Source: Glaciecola sp. 33A
GTDB lineage: Bacteria > Pseudomonadota > Gammaproteobacteria > Enterobacterales > Alteromonadaceae
Reading direction: 5' to 3'
DNA: 64,000 bases
NCBI RefSeq assembly: GCF_002836745.1
Contig: NZ_PJAR01000035.1
Location: 124,001-188,000 of the forward strand
The position numbers and the translations under genes are program-made. Below, in pieces: positions 37,728 to 47,882 of this stretch (its first letter is position 1; each line of letters begins with the position of its first letter). The notes below the pieces were generated by a model that was not told the DNA's origin, did not search any database, and worked only from the letters and a program-made list of their open reading frames with translations.

Positions 37728-38085
37728 TATGGGTTACTTTTGCCTTCATGTGAATGAGTGGTTGGTCGTATAGTCACTTAATGTTGTTACGCTAGCTGAA
37801 AGCGCGTCGATTAGGTCGGTTCACAGCGCTTCTGTTGGTTTTTTATCGTGCTTCGCTTATCTTATTTTAGCGTACTTCAGCAACAGCGCCAGCCTTACTA
37901 TTCATCAAATTTATCAATTAACCCAAATTAAACAAAGTTCGCTGATACTTCAATATCGACTATCATATAGATGAATCTACTAACCATTGCCTATTTTTGG
38001 ACGTTAACATTTTAACGTCAATGCATTCTCATCAGCACTTGTTGCAAGCTAACGCTTTCTATAAGCTAACACTAAGGGACATCAC
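37728..38085. other. Gene-free spacer between tdk and the acyl-CoA dehydrogenase operon
   Basis: No gene, no convincing terminator and no clear promoter. A ribosome-binding AAGGGA lies 7 nt before the ATG at 38086. The bases are ordinary for the surroundings. Confidence 0.4.
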
Positions 38086-39306
38086 ATGGACTTTTCTCAT
38101 AACGCTAAAACTCAAGATTATATCGCGCGCATTCGTGACTTTTTAGACACACATGTTGCTCCTATCGAGCAGCAAGTTTATGAAGAATTAGCTGCGTTGA
38201 ACCCGACCGGCGATTGGACAAAATGGAAAGTTCACCCCGCTATCGAGCCACTGAAGGAAAAAGCTAAGGCTGCCGGTCTCTGGAACCTCTTCTTGCCTGA
38301 CGCTGAACTTGGCCAAGGTTTAACCACGCTTGAGTATGCACCACTTGCCGAAGAGACCGGGCGCTACATTTTTGCCCCAGAAATTTTTAATTGTAACGCG
38401 CCTGACACGGGCAATATGGAAGTCTTATATCACTTTGGTAACAAGCAGCAGAAAGAAAAATGGCTAACGCCTTTGCTCATGGGTGAAATACGCTCTGTAT
38501 TTGGTATGACCGAACCCGATGTTGCGTCTTCAGATGCCACTAATATGGCCGCTACCATTGAGTTAGATGGCGATGAATTAGTCTTAAATGGCAGAAAATG
38601 GTGGACCACCGGTCTGGGTCACCCAAATGCCAAAGTGTGCATTTTCATGGGCCTCTCAAACCCAGAAAATGATAGGCACAACCAGCACAGCATGGTGATT
38701 GTGCCATTGGACACTGACGGTATTGAAATTAAACGCATGCTAACCGCCTATGGCGATTATGACGCACCATTTGGCCACGGCGAAATGCAGTTCACTAATG
38801 TTAGATTGTCGAAAGAAAATTTATTAGTCGGCATGGGTAAAGGCTTTGCTATCGCTCAAGGTCGCTTGGGCCCGGGCCGCATTCACCATTGCATGCGAGC
38901 TATTGGTACTGCAGAAAAAGCACTTGAGTTAGCCATTAAACGTGGTTTGTCGCGCGTTGCTTTTGGTTCGCCAATTATCAAATTAGGCGGCAATGGCGAA
39001 CGTATCGCGATGGCCCGAATGAAAATTGAACAAGCGCGTTTACTCACATTGCAAGCAGCTTGGAAAATTGACAATTTAGGTGTCAAAAATGCCATGGTCG
39101 ACATTTCAGCAATCAAGGTTGTGGTGCCGCAAATGATGCAAGAAGTTGTCGATATGGCGGTCCAAATCCATGGTGGTGGCGGTATGTGTGAAGACTTCCC
39201 ACTAGCACGTTTTGCCGCCGGTGCGCGCTCATTAAGACTGGCAGATGGTCCGGATGAAGTGCATATGAGCATGGTGACTCGACTAGAACTAAAGAAATAT
39301 AAATAA
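38086..39306 (+). CDS. Acyl-CoA dehydrogenase, LvaC/ACAD10-11-like
   Basis: 406 residues. It has the acyl-CoA dehydrogenase fold, with FGMTEPDVASSDATNMAATI (FAD and substrate loop), RKWWTTGLGHPNAKVCIFMG, the GPGRIHHCMRAIG helix and C-terminal RLADGPDEVH. GPGRIHHCMR and ADGPDEVH are hallmarks of the ACAD10/11 and LvaC subgroup rather than of classical MCAD. It overlaps the downstream kinase by one base (TAATG). In the Pseudomonas lva pathway LvaC works after the kinase to turn a 4-phosphohydroxyacyl-CoA into a 3-hydroxy isomer; that role here is inferred from motifs and neighbours. Confidence 0.85.
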   Translation: MDFSHNAKTQDYIARIRDFLDTHVAPIEQQVYEELAALNPTGDWTKWKVHPAIEPLKEKAKAAGLWNLFLPDAELGQGLTTLEYAPLAEETGRYIFAPEIFNCNAPDTGNMEVLYHFGNKQQKEKWLTPLLMGEIRSVFGMTEPDVASSDATNMAATIELDGDELVLNGRKWWTTGLGHPNAKVCIFMGLSNPENDRHNQHSMVIVPLDTDGIEIKRMLTAYGDYDAPFGHGEMQFTNVRLSKENLLVGMGKGFAIAQGRLGPGRIHHCMRAIGTAEKALELAIKRGLSRVAFGSPIIKLGGNGERIAMARMKIEQARLLTLQAAWKIDNLGVKNAMVDISAIKVVVPQMMQEVVDMAVQIHGGGGMCEDFPLARFAAGARSLRLADGPDEVHMSMVTRLELKKYK

Positions 39307-40373
39307 TGACAAATAAGCTTATTGATAAAGCGGGCGCTGTTCGTCCTGGCGAGGAGCTGCCAATTGCGTCTTTAGTTAAGTGGATAAATACCCATATTCC
39401 TGACTTACTGGGCACACCTAAAGTAACTCAGTATTCTGGTGGGGCGTCTAATTGGACCTATTGCCTCGAATTTGAAAACAAGTCGGTTATATTGCGTCGC
39501 CCACCGGCCGGCACAAAAGCCAAAGGTGCGCATGATATGGGCCGCGAGTATCGTTTACAAAAAGCGTTAAAAGTCGTGTATCCAAAAGTACCCGAGATGT
39601 TGGGGTATACCGATGACGAGTCAGTTATCGGTGCTGAGTTTTATATTATGCAGAAATTTGACGGTGTTATTCCGCGTCAAAATATGCCCCGAGACTTTAC
39701 GATTTCAGCGGCCGACGCACGTAAACTCTGCGAATCGGCTTTGGATGGTTTGATTGAGCTGCATAATGTGGACTATAAAGCAGCTGATCTTGCGCATATT
39801 GCTAAAGGTGAAGGTTACACACAACGACAAATTTCGGGATGGACTGGACGCTATCAAAAAGCCAAAACATGGAATGTACCTGAGGGTAAAAAGGTAACGA
39901 ATTGGCTTGCCAACAACATTCCTAGTGAAGAAAAAATTTGCATTACCCACAACGATTATCGCTTTGATAACTTAGTGCTTAATGCTCAAAATCCGCAACA
40001 AATAATGGGTGTATTGGACTGGGAACTGGCCACCCTAGGCGACCCCCTTATGGATTTAGGCAACAGCCTAGCGTATTGGGTGCAAGCAGATGACGACTGG
40101 TTAGCGAGGAGAACAAGACGCCAACCCACCCATTTACCAGGGATGATGACACGCAAAGAAGTCATTCAATATTACTGCGATAAACAAGGCTTAAAAACAG
40201 AAGATTTCGATTTTTACGAAGTCTATGGTCTATTTCGTTTAGCCGCAATTGTTCAGCAAATTTACTATCGTTACCACCATAAGCAAACACGCAATCCTCA
40301 ATACAAGCATCTTTGGATATATGTACATTACTTGCTGCTTCGTTGCAGAAAAATCATTAATAAAAATAAGTAG
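39306..40373 (+). CDS. APH-family phosphotransferase, LvaA/ACAD10-like (probable hydroxyacyl-CoA kinase)
   Basis: 355 residues with a protein-kinase-like aminoglycoside-phosphotransferase fold. GGASNWTYCLEF is the N-lobe; ITHNDYRFDNLVLN (about 212-225) is the catalytic Brenner loop; GVLDWELATLGDPLMDLG (about 235-252) carries the metal-binding Asp. The KPPAGT-like nucleotide segment is present as RRPPAGTKAKGAHDM. This subgroup phosphorylates 4-hydroxyacyl-CoAs (LvaA) rather than antibiotics. The start codon overlaps the dehydrogenase stop by one base and the SDR starts 8 bp after its stop, so the three form one operon. Confidence 0.85.
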   Translation: MTNKLIDKAGAVRPGEELPIASLVKWINTHIPDLLGTPKVTQYSGGASNWTYCLEFENKSVILRRPPAGTKAKGAHDMGREYRLQKALKVVYPKVPEMLGYTDDESVIGAEFYIMQKFDGVIPRQNMPRDFTISAADARKLCESALDGLIELHNVDYKAADLAHIAKGEGYTQRQISGWTGRYQKAKTWNVPEGKKVTNWLANNIPSEEKICITHNDYRFDNLVLNAQNPQQIMGVLDWELATLGDPLMDLGNSLAYWVQADDDWLARRTRRQPTHLPGMMTRKEVIQYYCDKQGLKTEDFDFYEVYGLFRLAAIVQQIYYRYHHKQTRNPQYKHLWIYVHYLLLRCRKIINKNK

Positions 40374-40381
40374 AGAATTTT

Positions 40382-41140
40382 ATGTCAGCTACCGTTCGAC
40401 AAAACATTTTAATAACTGGTGCCAGTTCTGGTTTAGGTAAAGGCATGGCGATGTTGTATGCAAAAATGGGCCGCAACCTCGCTTTGTGTGCAAGACGCGT
40501 CGAGCGATTAGAAACCCTAAAGGCTGAATTAGAAGAAATCAACCCGACGATTACCGTACTAATTAAGTCACTTGATGTTAATGATCATGATGCTGTGTTT
40601 ACCGTGTTTAACGAGTTCAAACAGGAACTTGGTAGCCTTGACCGTGTTATTGTCAACGCGGGAATGGGCAAAGGTGCATCCATTGGCACAGGCTATTTCA
40701 AAGCCAATAAAGAAACCGCGATCACTAATTTTGTATCGGCAATTGCACAATGTGAGGCCGCTGTTGGCATATTTAGGGGGCAAAACGCAGGTCATCTCGT
40801 GACCATTTCTTCTATCAGCGCCGTACGTGGATTTGGCCGCGCGCTTACCGTTTATGCCGCCACCAAAGCCGCCATTACCTCGTTATCTGAAGGCATCCGT
40901 ATTGATTTGCTGCGCACACCTATCAAGGTATCGACTATTCACCCGGGCTTCATTCGAAGCGAAATAAATGAGAAAGTAGAAAAAGCTCCCTTTATGATTG
41001 ATACCGAGACAGGTTGTAAAGCAATTATAAAAGCGATTGAAAAAGAAGGTACAAATAGTTATGTTCCTGCATGGCCTTGGGCTATTCTTAATCGTGTTAT
41101 GCGTATTATGCCACTGTCATGGTTGGCAAAAATGAGCTAA
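40382..41140 (+). CDS. Short-chain dehydrogenase/reductase
   Basis: 252 residues. Cofactor motif TGASSGLG is at 12-19, ISSISA is the Ser region and catalytic YAATK has Tyr158 and Lys162. The NAD(P)-binding CARR (about 37-40) suggests a preference for NADP. It is the third gene of an ACAD-kinase-SDR set, and LvaD in the lva operon is also an SDR, so a step in the same hydroxy-acid pathway is inferred; the exact substrate is unknown. AGAGAATTTTATG precedes its start. Confidence 0.85.
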   Translation: MSATVRQNILITGASSGLGKGMAMLYAKMGRNLALCARRVERLETLKAELEEINPTITVLIKSLDVNDHDAVFTVFNEFKQELGSLDRVIVNAGMGKGASIGTGYFKANKETAITNFVSAIAQCEAAVGIFRGQNAGHLVTISSISAVRGFGRALTVYAATKAAITSLSEGIRIDLLRTPIKVSTIHPGFIRSEINEKVEKAPFMIDTETGCKAIIKAIEKEGTNSYVPAWPWAILNRVMRIMPLSWLAKMS

Positions 41141-41289
41141 AACTGCATTCCAAAACTGTGGACTTTGGTTTGTGGTTTGTGGTTTGTGAAGTGATGGGCT
41201 TTTGGGCTGTGATTACAGATGACACTGCATTGTCATCGTTATGAACAACAGTACGGCAACAATAATAATAATTAAAAAGGCACTTCAAT

Positions 41290-42156
41290 TTGCAAAGTAC
41301 TCTTTTCACGCAAGTTTTATTACCAGCCATACTTGGCGTCATCATGTTTGGTATGGGCTTGAGCTTAGTGAAAGACGACTTTGTGCGTCTTGCAAAAGTA
41401 CCTAAAAGCGTTATTGCTGGCTTAACAGGGCAACTCATTTTGTTACCCCTACTTGCATTTGCACTAGTAACGGTATTTTCAGCGCCAATTGAAATTGCCA
41501 TTGGCGTGATGATCTTAGCCGCTTGTCCTGGTGGTACTACTTCAAACTTGATCAGTCATATTGCGCGCGCAAACTTAGCGTTATCGGTAAGCCTAACGGC
41601 AATTACAACTGTAATTTGTGTTATTACAACACCCTTACTCATTAAATTTTCAATAGACCATTTCACGCAAACAGATGCGACAGAATTTTCACTGATTGGC
41701 GTTTCTATAAACTTAATTGTTCTTTTGTTGGTGCCCATTTCTATCGGCATGGTGCTAAGACACTTTTATGCAAAAGCAGCACGACGCGCCGAACCGTTTT
41801 TTAGACATTTTTCAACCATATTTATGTTAATGCTCATCGCGGTCATTTCATATCAAGAAAGAGAAATGCTGCAAACCTTCTTCCCCGATGTCTTTTTCAT
41901 TACCTTTGGCTTGAATATATGCGCCACTATTATGGGCGTAATAATAGCTCGAGCGTGTTCTTTGTCGACAAAAGATGGACTAACCCTGGGCATTGAAATA
42001 GGCACACAAAATGCATCGATGGCCATGCTCATCGCCATCACTTTTATTGAAAACAGTGCTTACAGCATAGCCGCGGGAATTTATGGCATTACAATGTATG
42101 TCGGCGCGTTTTTATTAGTGGCGTACCATAAGTTGACTTCGCCAGCGCCGGCGTAA
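41290..42156 (+). CDS. Bile acid:sodium symporter (BASS) family transporter
   Basis: 288 residues with about nine to ten membrane helices. The family signatures ILAACPGGTTSNLISHIARAN and EIGTQNASMAMLIA line the sodium site. BASS proteins take up organic anions with sodium; the native substrates of bacterial members are often keto acids or other carboxylates. The start is TTG with AAGGCA 8-9 nt upstream. It lies 149 bp after the SDR, on the same strand, so it may supply the substrate of the upstream operon. Confidence 0.85.
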   Translation: MQSTLFTQVLLPAILGVIMFGMGLSLVKDDFVRLAKVPKSVIAGLTGQLILLPLLAFALVTVFSAPIEIAIGVMILAACPGGTTSNLISHIARANLALSVSLTAITTVICVITTPLLIKFSIDHFTQTDATEFSLIGVSINLIVLLLVPISIGMVLRHFYAKAARRAEPFFRHFSTIFMLMLIAVISYQEREMLQTFFPDVFFITFGLNICATIMGVIIARACSLSTKDGLTLGIEIGTQNASMAMLIAITFIENSAYSIAAGIYGITMYVGAFLLVAYHKLTSPAPA

Positions 42157-42307
42157 TTATTTAGTTGTAGATTAATTCAACATTCCTCGGTATCTGCTAC
42201 AGCGCTATTCTTTGCTGGTAACACGACTAAAATATTGAATGATCCACACAGGCTTGATAGCTTGGATCTTAAGCGCGTTAGTCGAAAACCGTCGAAGTAC
42301 AAACGAC

Positions 42308-44026
42308 TCAATAATGTATACTAAAGATGGATTTACCGTTATTGATGGTCTCCAGTACCTTAATGTCTTTAATCGAGGCTCTGGGCACGGTTAATGGATT
42401 TTTATCTAATATGACCATATCAGCTTGTTTACCAATTTCTAATGAACCCTTAATCTGTTCTTCAAAATGTTGATATGCGCTCCATAAAGTGATCGCTTTT
42501 AGTGCATCCAAGGGCTCCATTTGATGCTCAACACCTAGCATTTTATTTGTTCTTGTTGTCCTATTCACCGCGCTGTCTAGTAGTCTCATGGCGTTTGGAA
42601 AAGTCACAGGAGAGTCCGAATGGATGGTCAATCGCATACCCTCATTCAAAAACCAGGCGCTTGGCGAAATGTTATTTGCTCGCTCAACACCGGCAACCGA
42701 ATCTCTATGCCAATCACCCCAGTAAAAGGTGTGCATTGGATAGAGAGATGGAAATATGCCCAACTTTTTGAGCTGTTCAACTTGATCTTTACGCGTGAAC
42801 TGCCCGTGGATCATAACAGTTCGATGGTCAGCGTTTTTTAACCAAGGCTGAAGTTGTTCGACTAGTTTTATCAATTGGTCGATCGCAGCATCACCGTTGG
42901 TATGAACCAGTAATTGCCATTTATTGTCAAAAGCTAACGTCATCCATTTGAGTGCCTCTTCATCTGAAAATGCCGGATAACCTAAATACTCAGCATTTTG
43001 TCCTTCGGGCACTTTGTAATAGGGTTGGGTAAACCAAGCGGTTTTTCCTTGCGGTGAGCCGTCAAATGTAAGTTTTACGCCGCCCATTCTAAAACCATGA
43101 GTGTAATCACGCGACATCAGTTTCCCATGTAATATTTTTGCATCGCCAATTGCAGCAATGTCAGGGTAAGAAATAATATCAATATCAAAACCGACCGATT
43201 CGGCCATTTTTGGCAAAACATCAAGCGTGGCTAAATCAGTCTTACCTTCCTGCACGGTGGTGAAACCATTAGAGATATAACTATATTCACCAGCCTTGTA
43301 TAATTGCACTAAATCTTCTTCAGTAAAATCAGGAATCAGTTTATAAAAAATCATAAAGTGAGCGTTTTCCTGCATTACACCATTGGGTGTTTTACCGTCA
43401 GCTTCCCTTCCAATAACGCCGCCGGAAGGATCTTTACTCTCAGCAGTAACACCCATTAATTCCAAGGCTTTAGTATTGTAAACTCCCAAGTGCCCTGACT
43501 GATGCATTATAACAATTGGTATGCTGGTAGAAATAGCATCTAAATCATGCCGTGTAGGGTGACGTTTCTCTGTTAACTGCGAGTCATCATAGTTAAATCC
43601 AATTGCAACATTGTAATTTTTAACAATGGGCGAAGATTGTATGTAATTACGCATCGTTGTCTGTAAATCTGCAATAGTATTAACCGGACCGTCTGGCACA
43701 GGCAGTAAATTTGCCACGATAGCTTGAGTACCAACGCCGCCAAAATGACTGTGGGCATCAATAAACCCTGGCACAACTGTCTTTCCATTTAAATCAACGA
43801 CCTTAGTTTCTGTATTTCTATACATTAAAATATCTTGGTCGTTGCCAACGTCCAATATTAATCCATTTTTTATGGCTATGGCTGAAGAGAAGGGGTTTGT
43901 GTCATCTATTGTTATGATATTTCCATTGAAATAAATAGATTCAGCAAAAGAGGGGGGGTCTTGAGTACAAGAGGCAGTGAAAAGAACAACCACTATGGAT
44001 AGACTGCGTTTAAAAAAAACATTCAT
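42308..44026 (-). CDS. Amidohydrolase (YtcJ-like) lipoprotein
   Basis: 572 residues from the chosen ATG at 44026; a TTG at 44041 would add five residues. The N-terminus gives a lipobox FTASC (lipidated Cys20). The catalytic core of the YtcJ/DUF amidohydrolase-3 type is present: VVPGFIDAHSHFGG with the metal HxH, and a late HSDSPVTFPNAMRLL. The second His of the metal centre is expected in the MLIHGQFTRK-like segment (VMIHGQFTRKDQV). It probably hydrolyses a periplasmic amide or ester; the substrate cannot be read. It is convergent with the BASS gene and divergent from the serine hydrolase at 44361. Confidence 0.85.
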   Translation of the reverse strand: MNVFFKRSLSIVVVLFTASCTQDPPSFAESIYFNGNIITIDDTNPFSSAIAIKNGLILDVGNDQDILMYRNTETKVVDLNGKTVVPGFIDAHSHFGGVGTQAIVANLLPVPDGPVNTIADLQTTMRNYIQSSPIVKNYNVAIGFNYDDSQLTEKRHPTRHDLDAISTSIPIVIMHQSGHLGVYNTKALELMGVTAESKDPSGGVIGREADGKTPNGVMQENAHFMIFYKLIPDFTEEDLVQLYKAGEYSYISNGFTTVQEGKTDLATLDVLPKMAESVGFDIDIISYPDIAAIGDAKILHGKLMSRDYTHGFRMGGVKLTFDGSPQGKTAWFTQPYYKVPEGQNAEYLGYPAFSDEEALKWMTLAFDNKWQLLVHTNGDAAIDQLIKLVEQLQPWLKNADHRTVMIHGQFTRKDQVEQLKKLGIFPSLYPMHTFYWGDWHRDSVAGVERANNISPSAWFLNEGMRLTIHSDSPVTFPNAMRLLDSAVNRTTRTNKMLGVEHQMEPLDALKAITLWSAYQHFEEQIKGSLEIGKQADMVILDKNPLTVPRASIKDIKVLETINNGKSIFSIHY

Positions 44027-44041
44027 TAATATAAGTCTCAA

Positions 44042-44360
44042 TATAAAGGAAACAGAATTCCTAATTTTTTATCGCCTAACGCTCGACTTTATTGTAAACA
44101 AGAACGTCGGGTATTTTTTACCAACAATTAGCTGTTTGCATTCTCAAATGCAGTTGCTTGTCGACTCCCTCCCAGTATGAGAAGAATAAATCCTTTCTCT
44201 TATCTATACAACAGACCAAGATTAAGGCAATACTACGCCGACGTTGTTGCTTACTTGCAGTGTATACACAAAATATCGCGTACACTAGGGCTGCACTTGG
44301 TTAACAATTTACATCAACGCATCTATATCCCTCAATCAAAAAAACAAGATGGAATGAATC
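44042..44360. other. Divergent spacer between amidohydrolase and serine hydrolase genes
   Basis: AT-rich, 319 bp. Both genes are read outward from it, so both promoters are expected here, but I could not identify them. A 75-codon frame at 44177-44404 overlaps the start of the serine hydrolase and is dismissed. Confidence 0.35.
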
Positions 44361-46109
44361 ATGACTGGATTGAACTGCACGGCATTGCCAAATTTCAGCG
44401 CTAATACTCGCCTTTATGAGAATAAGAAAAAGAGCACTAAATTGGCTATCAATTGGCCATTTGTTTTTATCTTTTCTATTTTCCTGTTGGCTATTTTACC
44501 TACAATCTCTGTTGCTGGTGAACCGGCAAGTAGCGACTCAATAACCACCGCTGAGAAGACCGATAAAGCCTTGCATCGTTTCGACCCTATAGCCACTAAA
44601 CAGCTTATTCAAGGAGCCCTGACTGCATTCTACACACCGGGTATGTCGGTGGGTGTGGTTCATCAAGGCGAGGTGGTTTTTTTAGACGGTTTTGGGCAAC
44701 GCAATATCCAAGAAAGGCGCAAGGTTAACGCCGATACCTATTTCCGACTGGCGTCCACTAGCAAAGCATTTACAGCCGCCGCTGTTGGTATTTTAGTAGA
44801 TCAAGGCAAGCTTAACTGGACCGACAAAGTCACTCAGTATTTACCTGAATTTCAAATGCAAGATGCTTGGGTAACACGCGAATTTACTATTAAAGACCTG
44901 CTTGTTCATCACAGTGGACTCGCAGGCGGAGCTGGCGACAGCATGATTTGGCCAGAACCATCGGGCTTTTCGCGCGCAGAGGTTATTCACAACCTTCGCT
45001 ACTTGACCCCACTCACCAGCTTTCGAACTGAGTTTGCTTATAGCAACGTGTTGTATATAACCGCGGGTGAAATTATCGCAAAGGTCTCAGGCATGCGCTA
45101 CGGTGATTTTATTGAGCAAAGTATTTTCGCGCCACTTGATATGACTTGCTTTGCTGGCGATGTCCCCAGCGTTAAATTGAAAAACAGCGCAATGAGTTAT
45201 GCGCATAATGATAACAAAGGACTATACCCAGTACCTCGAAATAGTATACAACGAGCACAGCAAATGTCAGTTGCCGCAGGCGGTATTGTTTGTAATGCCC
45301 GGAGCATGACTAAATGGGTAAAGGCGCTACTCTCTCCCGAAACACTGCCATTTTCGATGAGTGTATTGAATGCAGTATGGTCACCTCAAACCGTGCTTAC
45401 TATATCTGACAGTGAAGAAGAGTGGGACAACACCTTATTTAAAACTTACGGCTTGGGCTGGCGTATTGCTGATATGCTGGGCTATAAACTCATTTCTCAC
45501 ACTGGTACCCTTTCCGGATACCAAGCGTATGTGGCCTTATTGCCCGAATTGGAGGTCGGTGTCGTGGTGTTAAATAATGGCTCTAACTATGGTGCTCGTT
45601 CTTCGGTTATGCAGCATATTTTAAAATCATTTATACCCAGTAGCAAATTACCTGAAGACTCGCCAAGTGATTGGGTTAAGGCGTTTGTTGACCTGCAAGC
45701 TAAACAAGAAGCTAACTACCTTGCAAACTATGAGCCGGTTCGCGAGGCGACAACCCTCATGCAAGTTAGCAATAAACAGATCATCGGTACTTATCAAGAT
45801 AACTGGTTTGGCCGCATGTTAATCAGCGGACTAGAGGCGTCTAAAAGCCTGCCTAACGAAAATCATCTTCGCATTGAGTCCGAGCGCATGATCACGCTTA
45901 AAGGCAATGTCATACCTTATGAAGGAAACTTATTTAAAGTTGAGTGGGACAATACCAATGCCGCCTCCAATGCCTTTTTAATTATTGAAACCAATTTTAA
46001 AAATGAAGTAACCGGACTGAAAATGCACCCCTTCGTGGCAAAAGAAAAAAAGCGGCATGAATACCGCGATATGCACTTTGTGAAGCAGACATTGTCAATC
46101 AAGGACTAA
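44361..46109 (+). CDS. Serine hydrolase (class C beta-lactamase/PBP-like, AmpC fold)
   Basis: 582 residues. An N-terminal hydrophobic segment (about 31-50, IFSIFLLAILPTISVAG) acts as a signal peptide or anchor. Catalytic S132-T-S-K135, then Y227-S-N229 and the third motif HTG (in ISHTGTLSG, replacing KTG) define the class C/EstB-like serine hydrolase family. Such proteins are usually esterases or D-amino-acid peptidases rather than antibiotic-degrading enzymes. A C-terminal domain (about 440-582) follows the catalytic fold. It is convergent with the antiporter gene, 15 bp away. Confidence 0.85.
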   Translation: MTGLNCTALPNFSANTRLYENKKKSTKLAINWPFVFIFSIFLLAILPTISVAGEPASSDSITTAEKTDKALHRFDPIATKQLIQGALTAFYTPGMSVGVVHQGEVVFLDGFGQRNIQERRKVNADTYFRLASTSKAFTAAAVGILVDQGKLNWTDKVTQYLPEFQMQDAWVTREFTIKDLLVHHSGLAGGAGDSMIWPEPSGFSRAEVIHNLRYLTPLTSFRTEFAYSNVLYITAGEIIAKVSGMRYGDFIEQSIFAPLDMTCFAGDVPSVKLKNSAMSYAHNDNKGLYPVPRNSIQRAQQMSVAAGGIVCNARSMTKWVKALLSPETLPFSMSVLNAVWSPQTVLTISDSEEEWDNTLFKTYGLGWRIADMLGYKLISHTGTLSGYQAYVALLPELEVGVVVLNNGSNYGARSSVMQHILKSFIPSSKLPEDSPSDWVKAFVDLQAKQEANYLANYEPVREATTLMQVSNKQIIGTYQDNWFGRMLISGLEASKSLPNENHLRIESERMITLKGNVIPYEGNLFKVEWDNTNAASNAFLIIETNFKNEVTGLKMHPFVAKEKKRHEYRDMHFVKQTLSIKD

Positions 46110-46124
46110 GCGTTAACGTTGCAG

Positions 46125-47882
46125 TCAGTCTTGTTTGTCTTCTTCAAACAACTGCTGCAACTCTCTTCTACCCAGTTCCGTGGTCTTTATTATTTCAGGT
46201 ATACCGAGGTTTTCTTTTATTACTCGCGCCAACATTTTGGTATCGTGTTCTGAGAAAATAGTTGCCATGCTGTCAGCCTGCCCCTGTGAATAACCGTAAG
46301 CTTTGAGCACTTCTTTTGATGCTGACAATGCACTATCAAACATTTCGCGAACAAAGTAACTGACGCCTAACTTCGACAACTCTATCGCATGCATCCGATT
46401 GCGCGCGCGGGCAATGATTTTAACCTTGGGGAACTCAAGTTGAACCAGTTTAACGACTTCGGTTATTTCTTCACCATTGTCGATGGCGACTAATAATACT
46501 CTGGCGTTTTCAATGCCGGCTCTTTTCAATAACTCTAAGCGTGTCGCATCACCAAAGTACACTTTATTACCAAATTGACGCACAAACTCAATATGCTCCG
46601 CATCTTTATCCATTGCTGTAAATGGGATGCTGTTTGCAGCTAGAATACGACCGGTAATTTGTCCAAAACGACCAAAGCCAGCAATAATGACTCTTGACTC
46701 AGTTGCATCAACATCAGCAAGAGAGTCATAAACAGCCGGACAGTTTTTAGTATGAAAGAATAGGCTATACACAATCACTGCGGGTGACGTTAATGCCATA
46801 GACAAACCGACGATCAAATTAACCTGACCAGCAGTAGAAGCGTCTAACAGGGTATTCGATAATGCCAAGGTCATGACAACAAAAGCGAATTCCCCCCCTT
46901 GCGAAAGCATGATTGCAACGCGCATTGAGTCGGTTGACGATTGTTTGGATGCGCGCAAAATAGAAAAAATAATAGCGCCTTTCACAATTACCAGCAGAAT
47001 GCTCATACTCACCATAAAAACGGGGTCGTTGAAAAGTAACTGCAGGTCTAGATTCATGCCAATAGCAATGAAGAACAAGCCTAACAACAAACCTTTAAAG
47101 GGCTCTATTTCAGTTTCTAACTGATGTTTAAAACTGCTGTCAGCAAGTAATATACCCGCGATAAATGCGCCCATGCCCATCGACAGCCCCACTTTATCCA
47201 TAGCCAAACCGGTGACAAGCACAATGAATAAAGCCGCAGCCGTCATTACTTCTGAGCTACCATAGCGTGCCACAACTCTTAACAATGGGTTGACTAAAAA
47301 GCGACCCACCAGCAAGACACTAACAACCGCACCTAAACTGATATACCAAGCCGGACCGGATTCAGTTTGCAGAGGAGCCAACGCAGTCACTAAGAGCAAA
47401 ATGGGGATCACGGCAACATCTTGCATTAATAAAATCGAAAAGCCGCGCTGTCCTGGTGGCGTTTGCAAAATACGTTGTTCATTCATTAACTGAATTGCGA
47501 AGGCGGTAGAAGACAGTGCTAAGGCTAGTCCAATCACTAAACTGGCAGTAAAACTAAGACCCAACACAAAATGACTAAACAAGCCGATTGCAGCCGCTGA
47601 TGCTAATAGCTGGGAACCACCACTAAAGATAATTTGATTGCGCATGCGCCACAGAGTGGCAGGTTCGAGTTCTAAACCAATGACAAACAACAACAGCACA
47701 ACGCCTAATTCAGCGAAGTGCAAAATAGTATAAGGGTCGCTTACAAGATTAAAAACCGAGGGACCAATGACAACGCCAGCAATCAGATAACCAAGAATGG
47801 CACCAAGTTTGAATTTTTTAAATAGGGGAACAGCAACTAAAGTAGCGCCTAAAAATATGGCGACAGAGGTCAATAAACTCAT
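46125..47882 (-). CDS. Monovalent cation:proton antiporter-2 (Kef-type) family
   Basis: 585 residues. About 12 membrane helices (residues 1-380) are followed by an RCK_N/TrkA-N domain (about 395-500: VIIAGFGRFGQITGRIL and YFGDATRLELLKRAG). The order matches KefB/KefC-like CPA2 transporters, which export K+ in exchange for H+ (glutathione-gated in E. coli). No ancillary KefF/KefG gene is adjacent. It stops 15 bp from the convergent serine hydrolase. Confidence 0.9.
   Translation of the reverse strand: MSLLTSVAIFLGATLVAVPLFKKFKLGAILGYLIAGVVIGPSVFNLVSDPYTILHFAELGVVLLLFVIGLELEPATLWRMRNQIIFSGGSQLLASAAAIGLFSHFVLGLSFTASLVIGLALALSSTAFAIQLMNEQRILQTPPGQRGFSILLMQDVAVIPILLLVTALAPLQTESGPAWYISLGAVVSVLLVGRFLVNPLLRVVARYGSSEVMTAAALFIVLVTGLAMDKVGLSMGMGAFIAGILLADSSFKHQLETEIEPFKGLLLGLFFIAIGMNLDLQLLFNDPVFMVSMSILLVIVKGAIIFSILRASKQSSTDSMRVAIMLSQGGEFAFVVMTLALSNTLLDASTAGQVNLIVGLSMALTSPAVIVYSLFFHTKNCPAVYDSLADVDATESRVIIAGFGRFGQITGRILAANSIPFTAMDKDAEHIEFVRQFGNKVYFGDATRLELLKRAGIENARVLLVAIDNGEEITEVVKLVQLEFPKVKIIARARNRMHAIELSKLGVSYFVREMFDSALSASKEVLKAYGYSQGQADSMATIFSEHDTKMLARVIKENLGIPEIIKTTELGRRELQQLFEEDKQD

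Noticed and set aside
38883-39272. 129-codon minus-strand frame
   Set aside because: It lies fully antisense to the acyl-CoA dehydrogenase and reflects its codon usage.
41160-41190. Short GGTTTGT repeats after the SDR gene
   Set aside because: Only three 7-bp units of low complexity with no sign of function.
44177-44404. 75-codon plus-strand frame between the amidohydrolase and serine hydrolase
   Set aside because: It overlaps the well-supported start of the serine hydrolase, has no recognisable family, and its composition is not protein-like at the start.
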